DNA from: Symsagittifera roscoffensis
Taxonomy: Eukaryota; Xenacoelomorpha; Acoela; Convolutidae
Reading direction: 5' to 3'
Assembly: GCF_963678635.1 (NCBI RefSeq)
Contig: NC_087063.1
Coordinates: 57,544,759 to 57,608,758, forward strand
Length of the DNA stretch: 64,000 nt
Shown: positions 45,061-56,400 of the stretch, in pieces
Layout: each line of letters begins with the position of its first letter
How positions within the stretch are numbered: position 1 is the stretch's first letter
Translations under genes and position numbers: made by a program
The notes under the pieces: generated by a model
Databases searched by the model: none
The model's input: only the letters and a program-made list of their open reading frames with translations
What the model was told of the DNA's origin: nothing

Positions 45061-46156
45061 ATCGAATCACAATCCATAGATGGGCCCAAATTGTCCTCAT
45101 TTTCCTGAACTAGATTTACACGTCGTTTCGACGAGTTGCAATATTTCGCGAAGTGACTCCGTTTTCGACAGAGGTTACATGTTACTTCCCGAGTTGGGCA
45201 AGATTTTCGGTGATCCGGACTAAAAGGATTACCACAAAAGTAACATGATTTATTTGTTTGACTGTTTTGTGACGCTTGTCGATTACTTTGGTTTTGAGGA
45301 TAATTCCGTTTCCCTCTAGATGATTGAATGGAGAAAGTAAGTTCTTGTTTAACCTTGATACCATTTGAGTGATGATTATGAGGAAGTTATTTTTGGAATT
45401 GAGCAGATGTACTTGCCCCTTTTTCACACTCAAGCGCGAGCTTGTAGGTGCCATCAAGATCAGCCTTGGCTTTGATAAGTTGTTGTTGAACATCAATATC
45501 TCGAACTCGACCAATAAAAATGTCTTTCAGAGTCTCCCTTTCTTGATCATGTGGCCAATTACAAAGAGCCACTTGGGCGCTCAGACGAGCGTAAAATGAC
45601 GAGAAAATGTCATTTTCAAGAATGAAAACCGTGTTATACAGTTTGATACGTTCCACCGTATATTCCCGTTCAATTTTGAACAATGTTTCACAGCCATTAT
45701 GAAATTCTCGAAAAAGAATAGTACTGTGTCCGTGTGAGGAAATGAGTCAGCGAATCGTCTCCTCCCTTCATTCCCCAGAGCAAAGAACAAACGAGACTTC
45801 ATACGGGCTTCAGCTTCGTGATAGAACCAATTCTGACTGATCCGAGGGCCTTTTCTCCTCCTCTCGAGGTTTAATTCGTTAATTCGACGGATCGCTGCTT
45901 GATCTCTTTGTCTTCTGGCGTCCGCCGCTCCAGCGTCCTCATCATCAGCAATTGATTCGGGTCTCGGAGGAGGTTCATCAATGACCTCAGTGGGTTCAGT
46001 TATCAGATCGTGAGGATTGATATTATCCTTCAGGCCAGCGGCCAAGAAAAATTGACCAATCCAAGATTCCCACAGGAATGGCGGGTTAATGGAAGCTTTC
46101 GCCCAGAAAGGGGGAATGCCTAACAGGTCAGTCCTGTCTTCGCTCACAGGAACCAT
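45061..46156 (-). pseudogene. gag: Gag with two zinc knuckles (decayed)
   Basis: First frame 45581-46156 (191 aa) starts at the LTR boundary (MVPVSEDRTDLL) with an acidic/Pro-rich N-terminal part and a capsid-like section. A frameshift near 45683 leads to 45387-45683 (ERIKLYNTVFILENDIFSSF, QQQLIKAKADLDGTYKLALE), the typical C-terminal capsid. Zinc knuckles at 45138-45253: CYFCGNPFSPDHRKSC and CNLCRKRSHFAKYC. The gag ATG lies 2 nt inside the LTR end, overlapping the expected primer-binding site position (TGGTTCCTG). Confidence 0.8.
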
Positions 46157-46157
46157 T

Positions 46158-46462
46158 TGCCGAGGTTTTAGAATGAAAACTTAGTTGTTTGAACAATAGG
46201 TAAATTGTTTTCAAGTTGAATAATTAGTTGCTTGAATCATTTTGTTGCTTGGTTCTAAATAAATACTTGGTTTCGAATAATTACTCTTAATAGGAAGTTT
46301 ATCCTGAATGAACATGAGTTTTGAGTTGATTAAAGTTTATCTAGCAAACAGTTTGATATCAGAAGAGAATGACCACGCTCTGCATGGTATTAAGTATAGT
46401 TCACCACAAGGACCTCGGTTAGTATAATTAACATCAATCTGCAGTGAGACTTCAAAAGAACA
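46158..46462 (-). repeat. 5' LTR (305 bp)
   Basis: Partner of 39434-39738. Its outer end (46462, AGAACA on the plus strand) is immediately followed by TGTGCC, the terminus of the giant element. Confidence 0.9.
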
Positions 46463-49139
46463 TGTGCCATTCTGCCAGATGACACAGCATAACCTTCCCG
46501 CGACAGAAATAAAAGTGACTAAAGGCCTTATGAACAGAAAAGTGTTGCGACGGAGGGTCAGAATGTTCTAGAATTTTTATTTTTAAAATTTCGATCGGAA
46601 GAAGAACATTTCTGAGAAATAGAAAAAAGTCGGCCATTTTGAATAAAAAAGACGAAAATCAGAACGACGCCATATTTTGTGACGAACGGTTGTATCCGAG
46701 ACGAGAAAATTACGGAGCCTCTTATCGTGGCAATAACACACGATAAGGACCTTAGTGACGGATATTTGTGGAGACGGAGGCTTCAGTGGGGGGAAGAGAA
46801 ATACCACGGAACCCTCCCGGGACACGAAATATAGGAGATAAGAGTGTTGTCTCAAGAAAATCACGGGAGCGGAGGCTTGGTCCCCCAGAGACTGTTATAT
46901 GTGAAGGGACTGTGTAAACTAGCCATAACAGTTGCTGTAATGTCCTAGATCTGAATTAAACACCGTTATTATTTAATATTTCAGAGCATGAGTAGATAGA
47001 GAAAGGAAAAGGTCAATCCATCTCCAATGGATTTAATATAAAACTGTCACACAAAAACATATAGAAATAGGTGGTTCGAGCCGTGTTTTTAATGACAATC
47101 ACGTAGTCTGAGGATCCGAGACTCAGCTATGTGGTTGTGTTCGCATGCAAACGAAAGCTGATCAAAAGTCGTTTGACTGATGGCCTAAAAATAGTAACTT
47201 TTTACTTTGCCCTAGACAGACCAGAAAATCAACTGGCAAGGTCGAGACGGTGAAAAACGAGTGGAATTAAGGTAACTGACGCCTGCCAGTCGTCAATAGG
47301 TACTTTTTCTACGCTCCGTCGCTGTGTGATATTTGGGCGAATGTTACATAGACGTTTTTATGGCGCTCCTGGGTGGGCCTGTTAAAGGCATGAAACCATC
47401 ATGATCAGCAAGCGTTTCAGCGACGTACCCTCCGCTCCGGGCGTATGCCCGAGTTAGAGGCCTTAATGACCGTTTTCGTACTAGGGGGAAGGTGCGTACC
47501 CCTCCGTCTAGTACGATTTAGCTTTTTAACTTAGTTAACACCGAAAATTCCGGGGGTCGGAGGGTTAGGTGGGAAATCTAGAGCCCGCTTGTCCTGAGGT
47601 CCCAGGACCAAAAACAATTAAAGAGAAAGCGTAAAACCAAACAAAAATAGTGTATAACCAAGAAAAAGCCAAAAATAAATTTATTTGAAAACAAAAAAGT
47701 ACAAAAAACAGTAAAAAATCCAAAAAAGACCAAAAACAGTAAAAAACATAAAGTGACAGTTTATATGTTATTTCCGGACGAGATGTGATCTGACCTTCCT
47801 ATTTGTTGTTGTTTCGGATTGATTTATATCTTTCTGATAGAAAGATTGTGTGTTTTGGTGAAGGGTTGGATACCCTCCCTCGAGTGTAATTTGAGTGTTT
47901 AAGCACGTTAATGGTGATTTTGCCGGTGACCGGAGGGTAGAGTGGCAAGCTGATCAACGTGCTCCACACTCAACAGGGACACCAAGGACAACATCCGCAA
48001 CGACTGTTGGGTATCGTTGAAGCAATTTTAGTATCGTTCGGGTACTGTTTCCTTAAAACTTAAGTGGTGGGGGGCTCGATTGGCGCGGTCCGATTGTACC
48101 CTCCATCGATTACAAATTTCCGAGTTAAGGGTCTTAATTCGGATATTTTGGTGCAAAGGAGGGTATAGTACTATTTATTAACGACTATTTATAGATTATT
48201 ATCCTTATTATATATTACTTATCTCCTATTTAGACCCAAGAAACACCCATTTTTTGTCGGAAATTACCAATTTTCGACCAAACTGTAGACCCCCAAATTT
48301 TCGGATATCCGAGCTTTTCCGATAGGCAAAAAGCTTTTATATAGAGAGTAGCCACGTAGTTCGATCCCCTTTATTAAAGAAACCGCGTGAGCAAAGATTC
48401 AGTAGAAGTTAGGAAAACGAGAATTTTTCGACCAAAATTTTGATAATTTTCTGTATTTTGTCAATCTGTTTTGGGGATCGATTTTTTGAGTTTTTAGAGT
48501 TAGAGCAATAAAATTTTTTGCGTTAGGAGCGTGCTAGCATAACGTGCTCGGTTACTAGAGAAATTTTTGGGTAACCCTCCGAGTAGCTCCGTGGATAGAG
48601 CTAACGACTTAAGGTTTGGAAAAGGAAGGAATCGGAGGGTCCAAATTTGATAGTTTTTGGCCAAATTTTTGTTTCTAAACCAATTTTGGTCCGGTTTTTT
48701 GCATTATTCCAGTGCCGTACAGGGCTACTACGCTCATTTCAAGTATTTTTAGGCACTTTCGACCGGAATTGCGAAAAAAGTCTTTCAGATCCTACACAGG
48801 TGGTGAAAAAGGCCATTTTGACGAACGCGTTTTTGGCGATTTCTCAAAGACTAGTTATCCGATCGGGATAATTTTGGTACCATAAGTCGACGTTTTTGAC
48901 CACTTTTCCGAATCGCAACCGTTTTTGGGTTGATTATTTCGGAAAAGAAAAATTTTTTAGAATTTGTTGGTTCGGAGGGTCCAAGTAACGGGCAACCCTC
49001 CGAGCGGCAGAAAATTTTATCAAAACATCTTTTTATTCAACTGGGAAGGTTGACCGTGTCGGCCAACCTAGTCTTAAGTCAGGTAGACCGCTTTCAGAGG
49101 CTTTACTGCGGTGATTTAACCCTTTTTCTTGATTTTAGG

Positions 49140-49505
49140 GGGAACCCTCCGAAGTGACCCTCCGGAGTCAGCTAAACCCTTTAGCAACCCTCCTTAGTGG
49201 AAAATTTCCACGAGATCACCCTAAGAAGTTGAAACAGCTCCCCCTAGAACCCTTAGCTTATTTTGACGCTTTTTGAAGCTAGTAGGAGAACCTTCCAAGT
49301 GAGATCAGAAAATTTGAAAATTTTGGAGGTACCCTCCGAAGTGACCCTCCGGAGCGTATTAAGCATCTTATTGACCCTCCTTAGTAAATTTAAGGGGACC
49401 CTCCGAAGTAACTTGGGTGATTAAGATACCCTCCTAAGTAACTTGAGTGATTGAGGTACCCTCCGAGGTAACCCTCCGGAGTGTCTTAAACCTTCTAGCG
49501 ACCCT
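49140..49505 (+). repeat. ACCCTCCG motif array
   Basis: At least eleven copies of ACCCTCCG/ACCCTCCT, often in the paired form ACCCTCCGAAGTGACCCTCC with a central CTCCGGAG palindrome. Additional single copies lie upstream at about 47430, 47560, 47870, 48575, 48635, 48975 and 48997. Conserved in the minus copy. Confidence 0.85.
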
Positions 49506-49779
49506 CCTTGTAAGAGACTTGAGTAAACCTTCTGTGGCAATTTGGGAAACGGAAAATATCCATTTAATTAGGATCATATTAGGATATTAGGCGTGCTTAT
49601 CAGGATCATAAGAATCCATTCTGACCCGGAAATTCGTGATCAACTTTGGATTCTATATTGGGTGTATTAGAAGTACCCGAACAAAATTTTTTTTTGATTG
49701 TGATTTTGGTTGAGTGGTTGCCTTGAGCTACTCAATAGGAAAGTTCGGGCAATCCGGTAACAAATAAAGGAAGACCTCG

Positions 49780-49994
49780 GTGGGTGTATTAAGTAAATAC
49801 ACACCCACTTGAGAAGAAGAATTGTTCCCTACTCTCGTGCACTTGGAGCAGTCCGAGTGTGGGAGAGCTTTTTCATAGATTTGACGAATTTTCGACCAAG
49901 AGGTTGCCTTGAGCTACTTAGTAGGACAGCTCGGGCAATCGCAGGACACCTAAAAGAAGACCTCGGTGGGTGTATTAGGCAAATACACACCCAC
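49780..49994 (+). other. Paired conserved hairpins in leader
   Basis: Hairpins at 49780-49808 and 49966-49994 (GTGGGTGTATT ... AATACACACCCAC), each inside a ~185-bp tandem unit starting GGTTGCCTTGAGCTAC (49716 and 49902). Context CCTCGGTGGG and CCCACTTGAGAAG is conserved. Compensatory changes in the minus copy support a folded RNA. Confidence 0.7.
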
Positions 49995-50480
49995 TTGAGA
50001 AGACTGTGTCCTGGGCTTCGTTCTTTCGGATCGTTCCGATTGGGGGAAGTCTTTTTCTTTAAGACTAAGTTTTATTTATCTATTTCTGAATCATCACTGC
50101 TTTTTATCGAAGATTGTTTAATTTTAACAAAGCAGTGACTTGATAAATTGTGTGGCGATAAATTGATACTGACAAAAGGTCGCTGTCACCTGTAGGATAT
50201 TCTTATCTGATTATCGATTGTGTTTTGTGTGTCGATTATATCTTGTGGAAACTTAGTGATACTGTTATACTATACAACCGGGTTGAGTTAGCATTATATC
50301 AATACTGGGTAGACCCTGTGTGTAACTTTAGCTGAGTCACTAATTTAGTCGTGAGAGATCTAAGAGACATTTTGATACTGACGGAATCGAGTAGGCAGCG
50401 TTAAGTGGTTTAACTAGATCTTGTTTGTGGTACGTTTGCATTGCCATCAAATTACGAATACTTTCATTTTGTACAAAACT

Positions 50481-53400
50481 ATGCAGCGCAGGGACTCGTT
50501 AGGATCGACTACTAAAATTCCCAGGCTAAGCAAGGGAAGCACGCGGAAATTTAGAACTAGGCGTAGCCAAACCTCGTTTAGCAGCGCTTCCGACGCGTTT
50601 GCTGAAGACGAATCGACTAAAGGTCAACCTGATCTTTCAGTGATCGAAATGAGACTAAGGAGCGAGAAAAACCTTGATGGCAATCAAGGGCGGAGCGCCG
50701 AGGCCGAGCCTGCGAGCGAAACGCCGGTGGATCCCTTTGACGAAGGGGAGCGAACGCTCATTCGACCCGACTTTGAGCCAGACGGGGTCCTCGAACGAGA
50801 GGAAGTCGAGAGGACAGAGGAGACCTCGGAGCGTTCCGAGGTCGAACCTCGGGAGGAGGTGTTGTACAGGGGAATGTCCAAGTCAGAGACTAAGAGCTAT
50901 AAATGGAGAAGGGAACCTTCACATCTGACAAGTGCACACTCATCCTTGGCCAAACAGAGTAACAACGCGATGATGTCGAGTATGAGTCCGGGTAAAGAGC
51001 AGACGTTCTCGAAGGCCAAGAAGAGTTGGAAGTCCTTGTACGACGAACGCATGGCGTCACTACCAACCGTAGGTTTGACTTCCAGTGATGACTACCCGGA
51101 GATAACCCATCCGGATGTGAACTTCACACCGTGCCCAAGGAACGAGAAGAGCAGGAAGGCGTCATCAGTCTCGCCGACCAGACCCATGTCAGATGGGATA
51201 ACGATGGGAGCATCATCAACGTTTGACAGACTAATGACGTCAATGCACAAGCAAAAGGACGGTGCGTCATCGAGTACTAGGCTACCGCCGCAGCTGACCT
51301 CGTCTTCTCTGGGGCTAACCCCGCCATTGGGGGCAGCTGGTGACATAAGTGATATGTTCGCTGGTGTGATGAATGGCCTGGATGAATTGAGGCGAGACAT
51401 GACTAAGAGGATAGATCAAGTTGACGAGAGAGCTCACCATGGTCGAGAGAATTTGAAAGATGAGCTAACGCACGTGAAGTCGCAGGCGAGGTTTGATCAG
51501 GCTCGATTGATTCGTGACACCGATCAATGCCTGGCCGAGAGCCTGGCACAGGCAAACAAAGAGTCAGAGGAAAGAGAGGCTAGGATGACAAGAGAGATCG
51601 AGCGATTGTTGAATGATCATGATAATACCTACGCCCAAACGATGACTGGCCTGGAAAGGAGGTTGGACGCCAAATCTGACTTGATGATGCGGAAGCTTGA
51701 CGCGATCCTGAATGGGAATAGTTGGCAGGAGCATTCCAACTCAAGGGAGCGCTCACGCCATGCGAATGTTGGAGATGGTACGGGCAACAGTGCCAGAGCC
51801 CAGCAAGGCTCGAGAACGAACTACGAACATAGAAACAAGGAGCGGCCAAGGGCAGCCCCGCAGAGGCCTGGCTGGACAAATCCAGTCCCACCGGAGGCAG
51901 ATGCCACCCCGGAGACAAGATTGCCAACCGTGCCACAAGTCAGTTCAGTACCAGATCTGACTACAGTCTCACAAGACACAACGATGTATGCCTCGATGTT
52001 TGAGCCTCTGAACAGATCTCTTGAAACATTCATCACCAAGCTCTCGAAGTCAACCGAGAGAGGAGAGAGGTCAAGAAGAACACTGAAAAAGCCAAAGTCA
52101 TATAAAGACGAGTCGGACGGCTGCATTGATACTTGGATAGAGGTGATGAAGTTACACTTTGAGGAAGAGAATCTCTCCAAGAAACAAGAGTGCAGCGCGC
52201 TGACGAGCAACTTGGAGGGTACTGCACTAAATTGTGTAATGGCGAAAAGAGCCAATGAGAGGGATAGCGCTCGCAAGATATTCGACATCCTGCTGAATCG
52301 TTTCGGCTCTGGAGTACAAGGGCACCAGGCCATGGTGAAGTTCGAGAAGAGGCGTCAGAGAGATGAAGAATCAATAGATAAATTCTTGGACGACCTTGAA
52401 TTGCTCAGGAGGAGGAGCAACCCGGATGAGAGAATATCCGAACGAAACTTGGCGATCGCTTCGAAGTTCATGGATGGTGTAAGGAGTGAGGAGTTGAAGA
52501 CGATGTTGGCCACTCACTTCACCCTGTCGCTTGACCAGGTACCCACGCCCGACGACTTGCGTATGAAGTCACGCGAGTATTTACTGATAAAACCGAGGGC
52601 GCAAAACCGTTACAGCAATTATGGCAACTATAGCGGGACAAACACTGGTGCGAATTCCAGTTGGTACAAACCTCGCGATGACATGGACAAGAGGAGGTCG
52701 TGTGCGAATTGTGGTTCGATGGACCATCACGTTTCTGCGTGTTCTGCATACAAACAGAACATGAAGGCCATAGGCTACTTTCTCGAGGACGCTGACGCGA
52801 CCGACGAGGATCATGAAGAGTACGTGAGAGGGCTCATCATGAAATATGGTCCGAGGTGTTTCTTCTGTAATTTGGAGGGACACTTCAAGTCGGATTGTAC
52901 TCAATTTTGGGACGCAGTAGCGGACGCGAAACATCCCCGCCACGAAGAGGCGCTTTCGGGTGTCAAGGCCAGTCGAGCACGTCTGATGAACGAGGCTGAA
53001 TCTCGGAGAAAGGAAACGACACCGAGCACCTTTGCGACCAAAAAGGTTAAGACATGGCCTGACGAGGTGGTAGCCTCGAACCTCGAAGCAGAGTCGTCTA
53101 GTCCACTCAAGGTGGATTACGGCCTGGCGGCAAGGACAGCGCTGCAGAATGTCAAACAGGACCTTGCCACGAAAGAAGTGGAGCAATGGGTAAGGTCGGA
53201 GCTGGAGAGCACAGATCTTCGGGAAAGTCTTAATGTCCTGAGTAAGACGACAAGAGCAGAAGATGAAAAAGAGCCCAAGAAACAGGGACTAAAACTGAAC
53301 GTTATATCTGGCAAGACTTTCGGCATGACGAAGGCAGGGACCAAAATAATGTCTATCATCTCAGTCGCAGGGCACCAGGTGGTCAAGAACCTGAGCGAGC

Positions 53401-56400
53401 CATCCGAGATTACACTGGTCCACCTGGACATCTATGCCGACTACCTGAAGGAGAAGGATCCCAAACTGGACTCCAGGGCAGTGCGAGCGCTGCTCACAAC
53501 GGGAGGTCCGAGGCTGATGAAAGTGGACGGACATTATATCGATGTCCATGGCCCTTACCCGATTCTGATGAACGTGGATGGCATCAATATCTACACGAAA
53601 GCTCACATAACTGATGCGAACGATCAGGTTGGCCGGATATACATTGGTCAAGAGGAACTGAAGGTCAGACGAATCGGACACAACGCGATGCTCGAGCAAG
53701 ATGCTGTGCATATTGGTTGCGAGGCAGATCTGGCCGCACACGTTCTGGACGTGCAAGGCAGACAGCTTTCAGTAAAGGGACTGCTAGACACGGGAGCAGT
53801 AGTCAGTGTCATGCCAGTCAAAACTTGGACCGACATGGGTTTTGAGAGGTCGGATCTCATACCGACAAACATCAGGTTGGCAGCTGCCAATCAGGGAGCG
53901 ATCTATGTCACCGGGCGAACCCCGATCATCTCACTGCAGCTCGGAGGGAGACATCTTTGGATGAGCTTCCTAGTAGTAGAGAATTTGGACGAATCCGACC
54001 AGTTCATCCTAGGAAGGGATTTCGTTCGCAACTTTGACGTCACGATAGACCTCAATGACGGATTGATTAGGATCAGGGATCCTGAAAGAAAGTATGAGAA
54101 AAGACCCCTTAATAAGATCTTAATTAATCAGGCCAAGGTGCCGATTTTTCTGGATCGAAAAGTTAGATTAAAACCGAACCAAGCCGTAATAGCAACGTTT
54201 AGGATGAGGAACTTGAATGAACTCAGCAATGACAGACAGGTGTGTCTGGTACCAAATCCAAACAGTAAAAGCTCGGCTATTTTAGGAAGAAGCTTCTCGC
54301 TCACTCAGAGCGGACTGTGTGTGAGTGTGTTATTGAACACAGAGGCAACAACAGTGACAATACAGAGGGGAAAGAAACTTGGCTACGCTTTGCCTCTGAA
54401 CACAGACTTTCTGAGTGTGGAGAACTTGAAGAAGTTTGATGTAACTAAGTGTCCATTACATGCAAACCAAGAATGTATAATGAAAAGAGTAATTGAATTG
54501 AAATCTTCTAGGAAATTGTTTTCAATGAAGTCGGAAACAGATGATGGGCTGTCTAGTTGTTCCAACTTTCCTGAGAGACCGACGGAAGCAGAGTTAGCAG
54601 CGAATAGGCCTGTCCTACCTGAGATAGAGCATCTGAAGGGTAAAATATCCGACAAGGAACTAGATTCGCTCAGGGCGGTGCTAAATCGGAACGCAGACGT
54701 TTTTTCGAAACATAAGGCCGACATAGGTTGTTGCAATTTTGTAGAGCACGAGATTGAGATAGAAGAGGGCTCGGTACCTCATAGGGAAGGGGCGAGAAGA
54801 ATGACCCCAAACAAGTCAGAAGCGTGTAGGAAGGAAATCGAGATGTTAATGGAGTACGACATGATCGAGCCGTCGAAGTCCCCATGGGCTTGTGGCGTGG
54901 TCATGGCAAAAAAGAAAGGGGGACAACTCAGATTTTGTTGCGATTTCCGTTATCTGAACGCAGTGACTATAAAGGACGCATATCCGATTCCCCGCATCGA
55001 TGAGAGCCTATCCAAGCTGGGAGACGCCAAGTTCTTCACAACGTTGGATTTGGGCTCAGCATTCTGGCAAGTGCCGCTCAGAAAGCAAGATCGAGAGAAA
55101 ACAGGTTTCGCTTGTGAGCTGGGACTGTTCCAGTGGAAGAGGATGCCATTCGGATTGTGCAACGCGACAGCCACATTCCAGCGACTGATGGCTCAGGCAC
55201 TCACGAGCGTTACTAAGAAGTATGGGAATCTCATCATGTGTTATGTCGATGATGTAGTGATCGCGACACCAACCTTGGAAGACCACATCGAAAGGTTGGA
55301 AGAGGTGTTTTCTTGCATGAAGCAGGCGGGTCTGAAATGCAAACCCTCTAAGTGCGAAATCCTCAAAGATTCCATAAAGTATCTGGGCCGCCTGGTTGAC
55401 AAACATGGAGTGAGACCAGATCCCGAAGCGGTTGAAGCGGTGCTGACCTGGAAGGCACCTAAAACAGATACACAGTTGATGAGTTTTCTGGGATTCGCCA
55501 ATTATTATCGCGAGTTCATCAAGGGGTATGCTGACAAAATATACCCCATGCAGAAGTTGATGAGAAATAAGGGCAAAAAGTTCACCTGGACTGATGAGGC
55601 ACAAGTCTCATTTGAAAATATCAAACGCGAACTTTGCGAGGCACCGGTCCTCGGCATGCCAACGGAGAAGGGGATGTTCGTGCTGGACACGGATGCATCA
55701 GTGGTTGCGATATCAGGCATACTTCACCAAGAGCAGGAGTGGAACGGGAGAACGGTTCTTCGTCCGATAGCTTATGGAAGTAAAGTCCTGAGTGACACTG
55801 AGATGAAGTACGGCGCACCAAAAGCGGAGATGTTTGCTGTGATCACGTTTGTGGAAAAGTACAGGGCCTACTTGGGGAGTGCTCCCTTCAAGTTGCGTGT
55901 GGACAATCGTGCCCTTGCCTGGCTGAAAACCTATTCGATGGACCAGAGCTACATTGGTCGTTGGATCGTGCGCTTGGATGGATACCACATGATCATAGAG
56001 CACCGTACCCGTGACAAGCACCAGAACGCAGATAGCCTCAGCAAAAAGACAGAATTTTATGAGCGCCTCGAAGAGAAGCAAGTTAACCAATCAGAGATCA
56101 AAGACGGGTTTTCCTTTCTGGACAAAGAAACCTATGATGAGCTGCCACTTACTAGGTGGTTAGACAAATCGGGACATCCTATACCTGGACACCCTGACCT
56201 TCCAGTGGAGACGGCTGCGGAGATAAAGCTTTTAGCCAGAGGCGAACCCGTTCCGTTGGATCTGCTAGTCCGATCCAACTTGGTACAGCAAGAACTGACC
56301 AGGCTGGGTATAAACAGCATCGCTTTATTGAATAAGACGGTGAACGTGGCGCCGGACGTCATGGGAAAACTCCGTGACTTGTTGGATAGGGAAGTGGATA

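Larger units (their letters stand above)
39434..46462 (-). mobile_element. Decayed Ty3/gypsy retrotransposon with two 305-bp LTRs
   Basis: Minus-strand element: 5' LTR 46158-46462, gag, zinc knuckles, protease, RT, RNase H, linker, integrase, 3' LTR 39434-39738. LTRs start TGTTCTTTTG and end CTCGGCA on the coding strand. Domain order PR-RT-RH-IN is that of Ty3/gypsy. Many frameshifts and stops in RT. No target-site duplication: the left flank is a decayed gene and the right flank is the exact start of the giant element. Confidence 0.9.
46463..50480 (+). repeat. 5' LTR/leader of giant element
   Basis: About 4 kb with no significant ORF, conserved with 5544-9467 (reverse complement) from the terminus to the gag ATG. 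LTR end not determinable without the 3' LTR. TGTGTGGCGA occurs at 50150 and again at 63543, a possible primer-site-like or regulatory word. Contains the ACCCTCCG array and hairpins listed separately. Confidence 0.75.
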
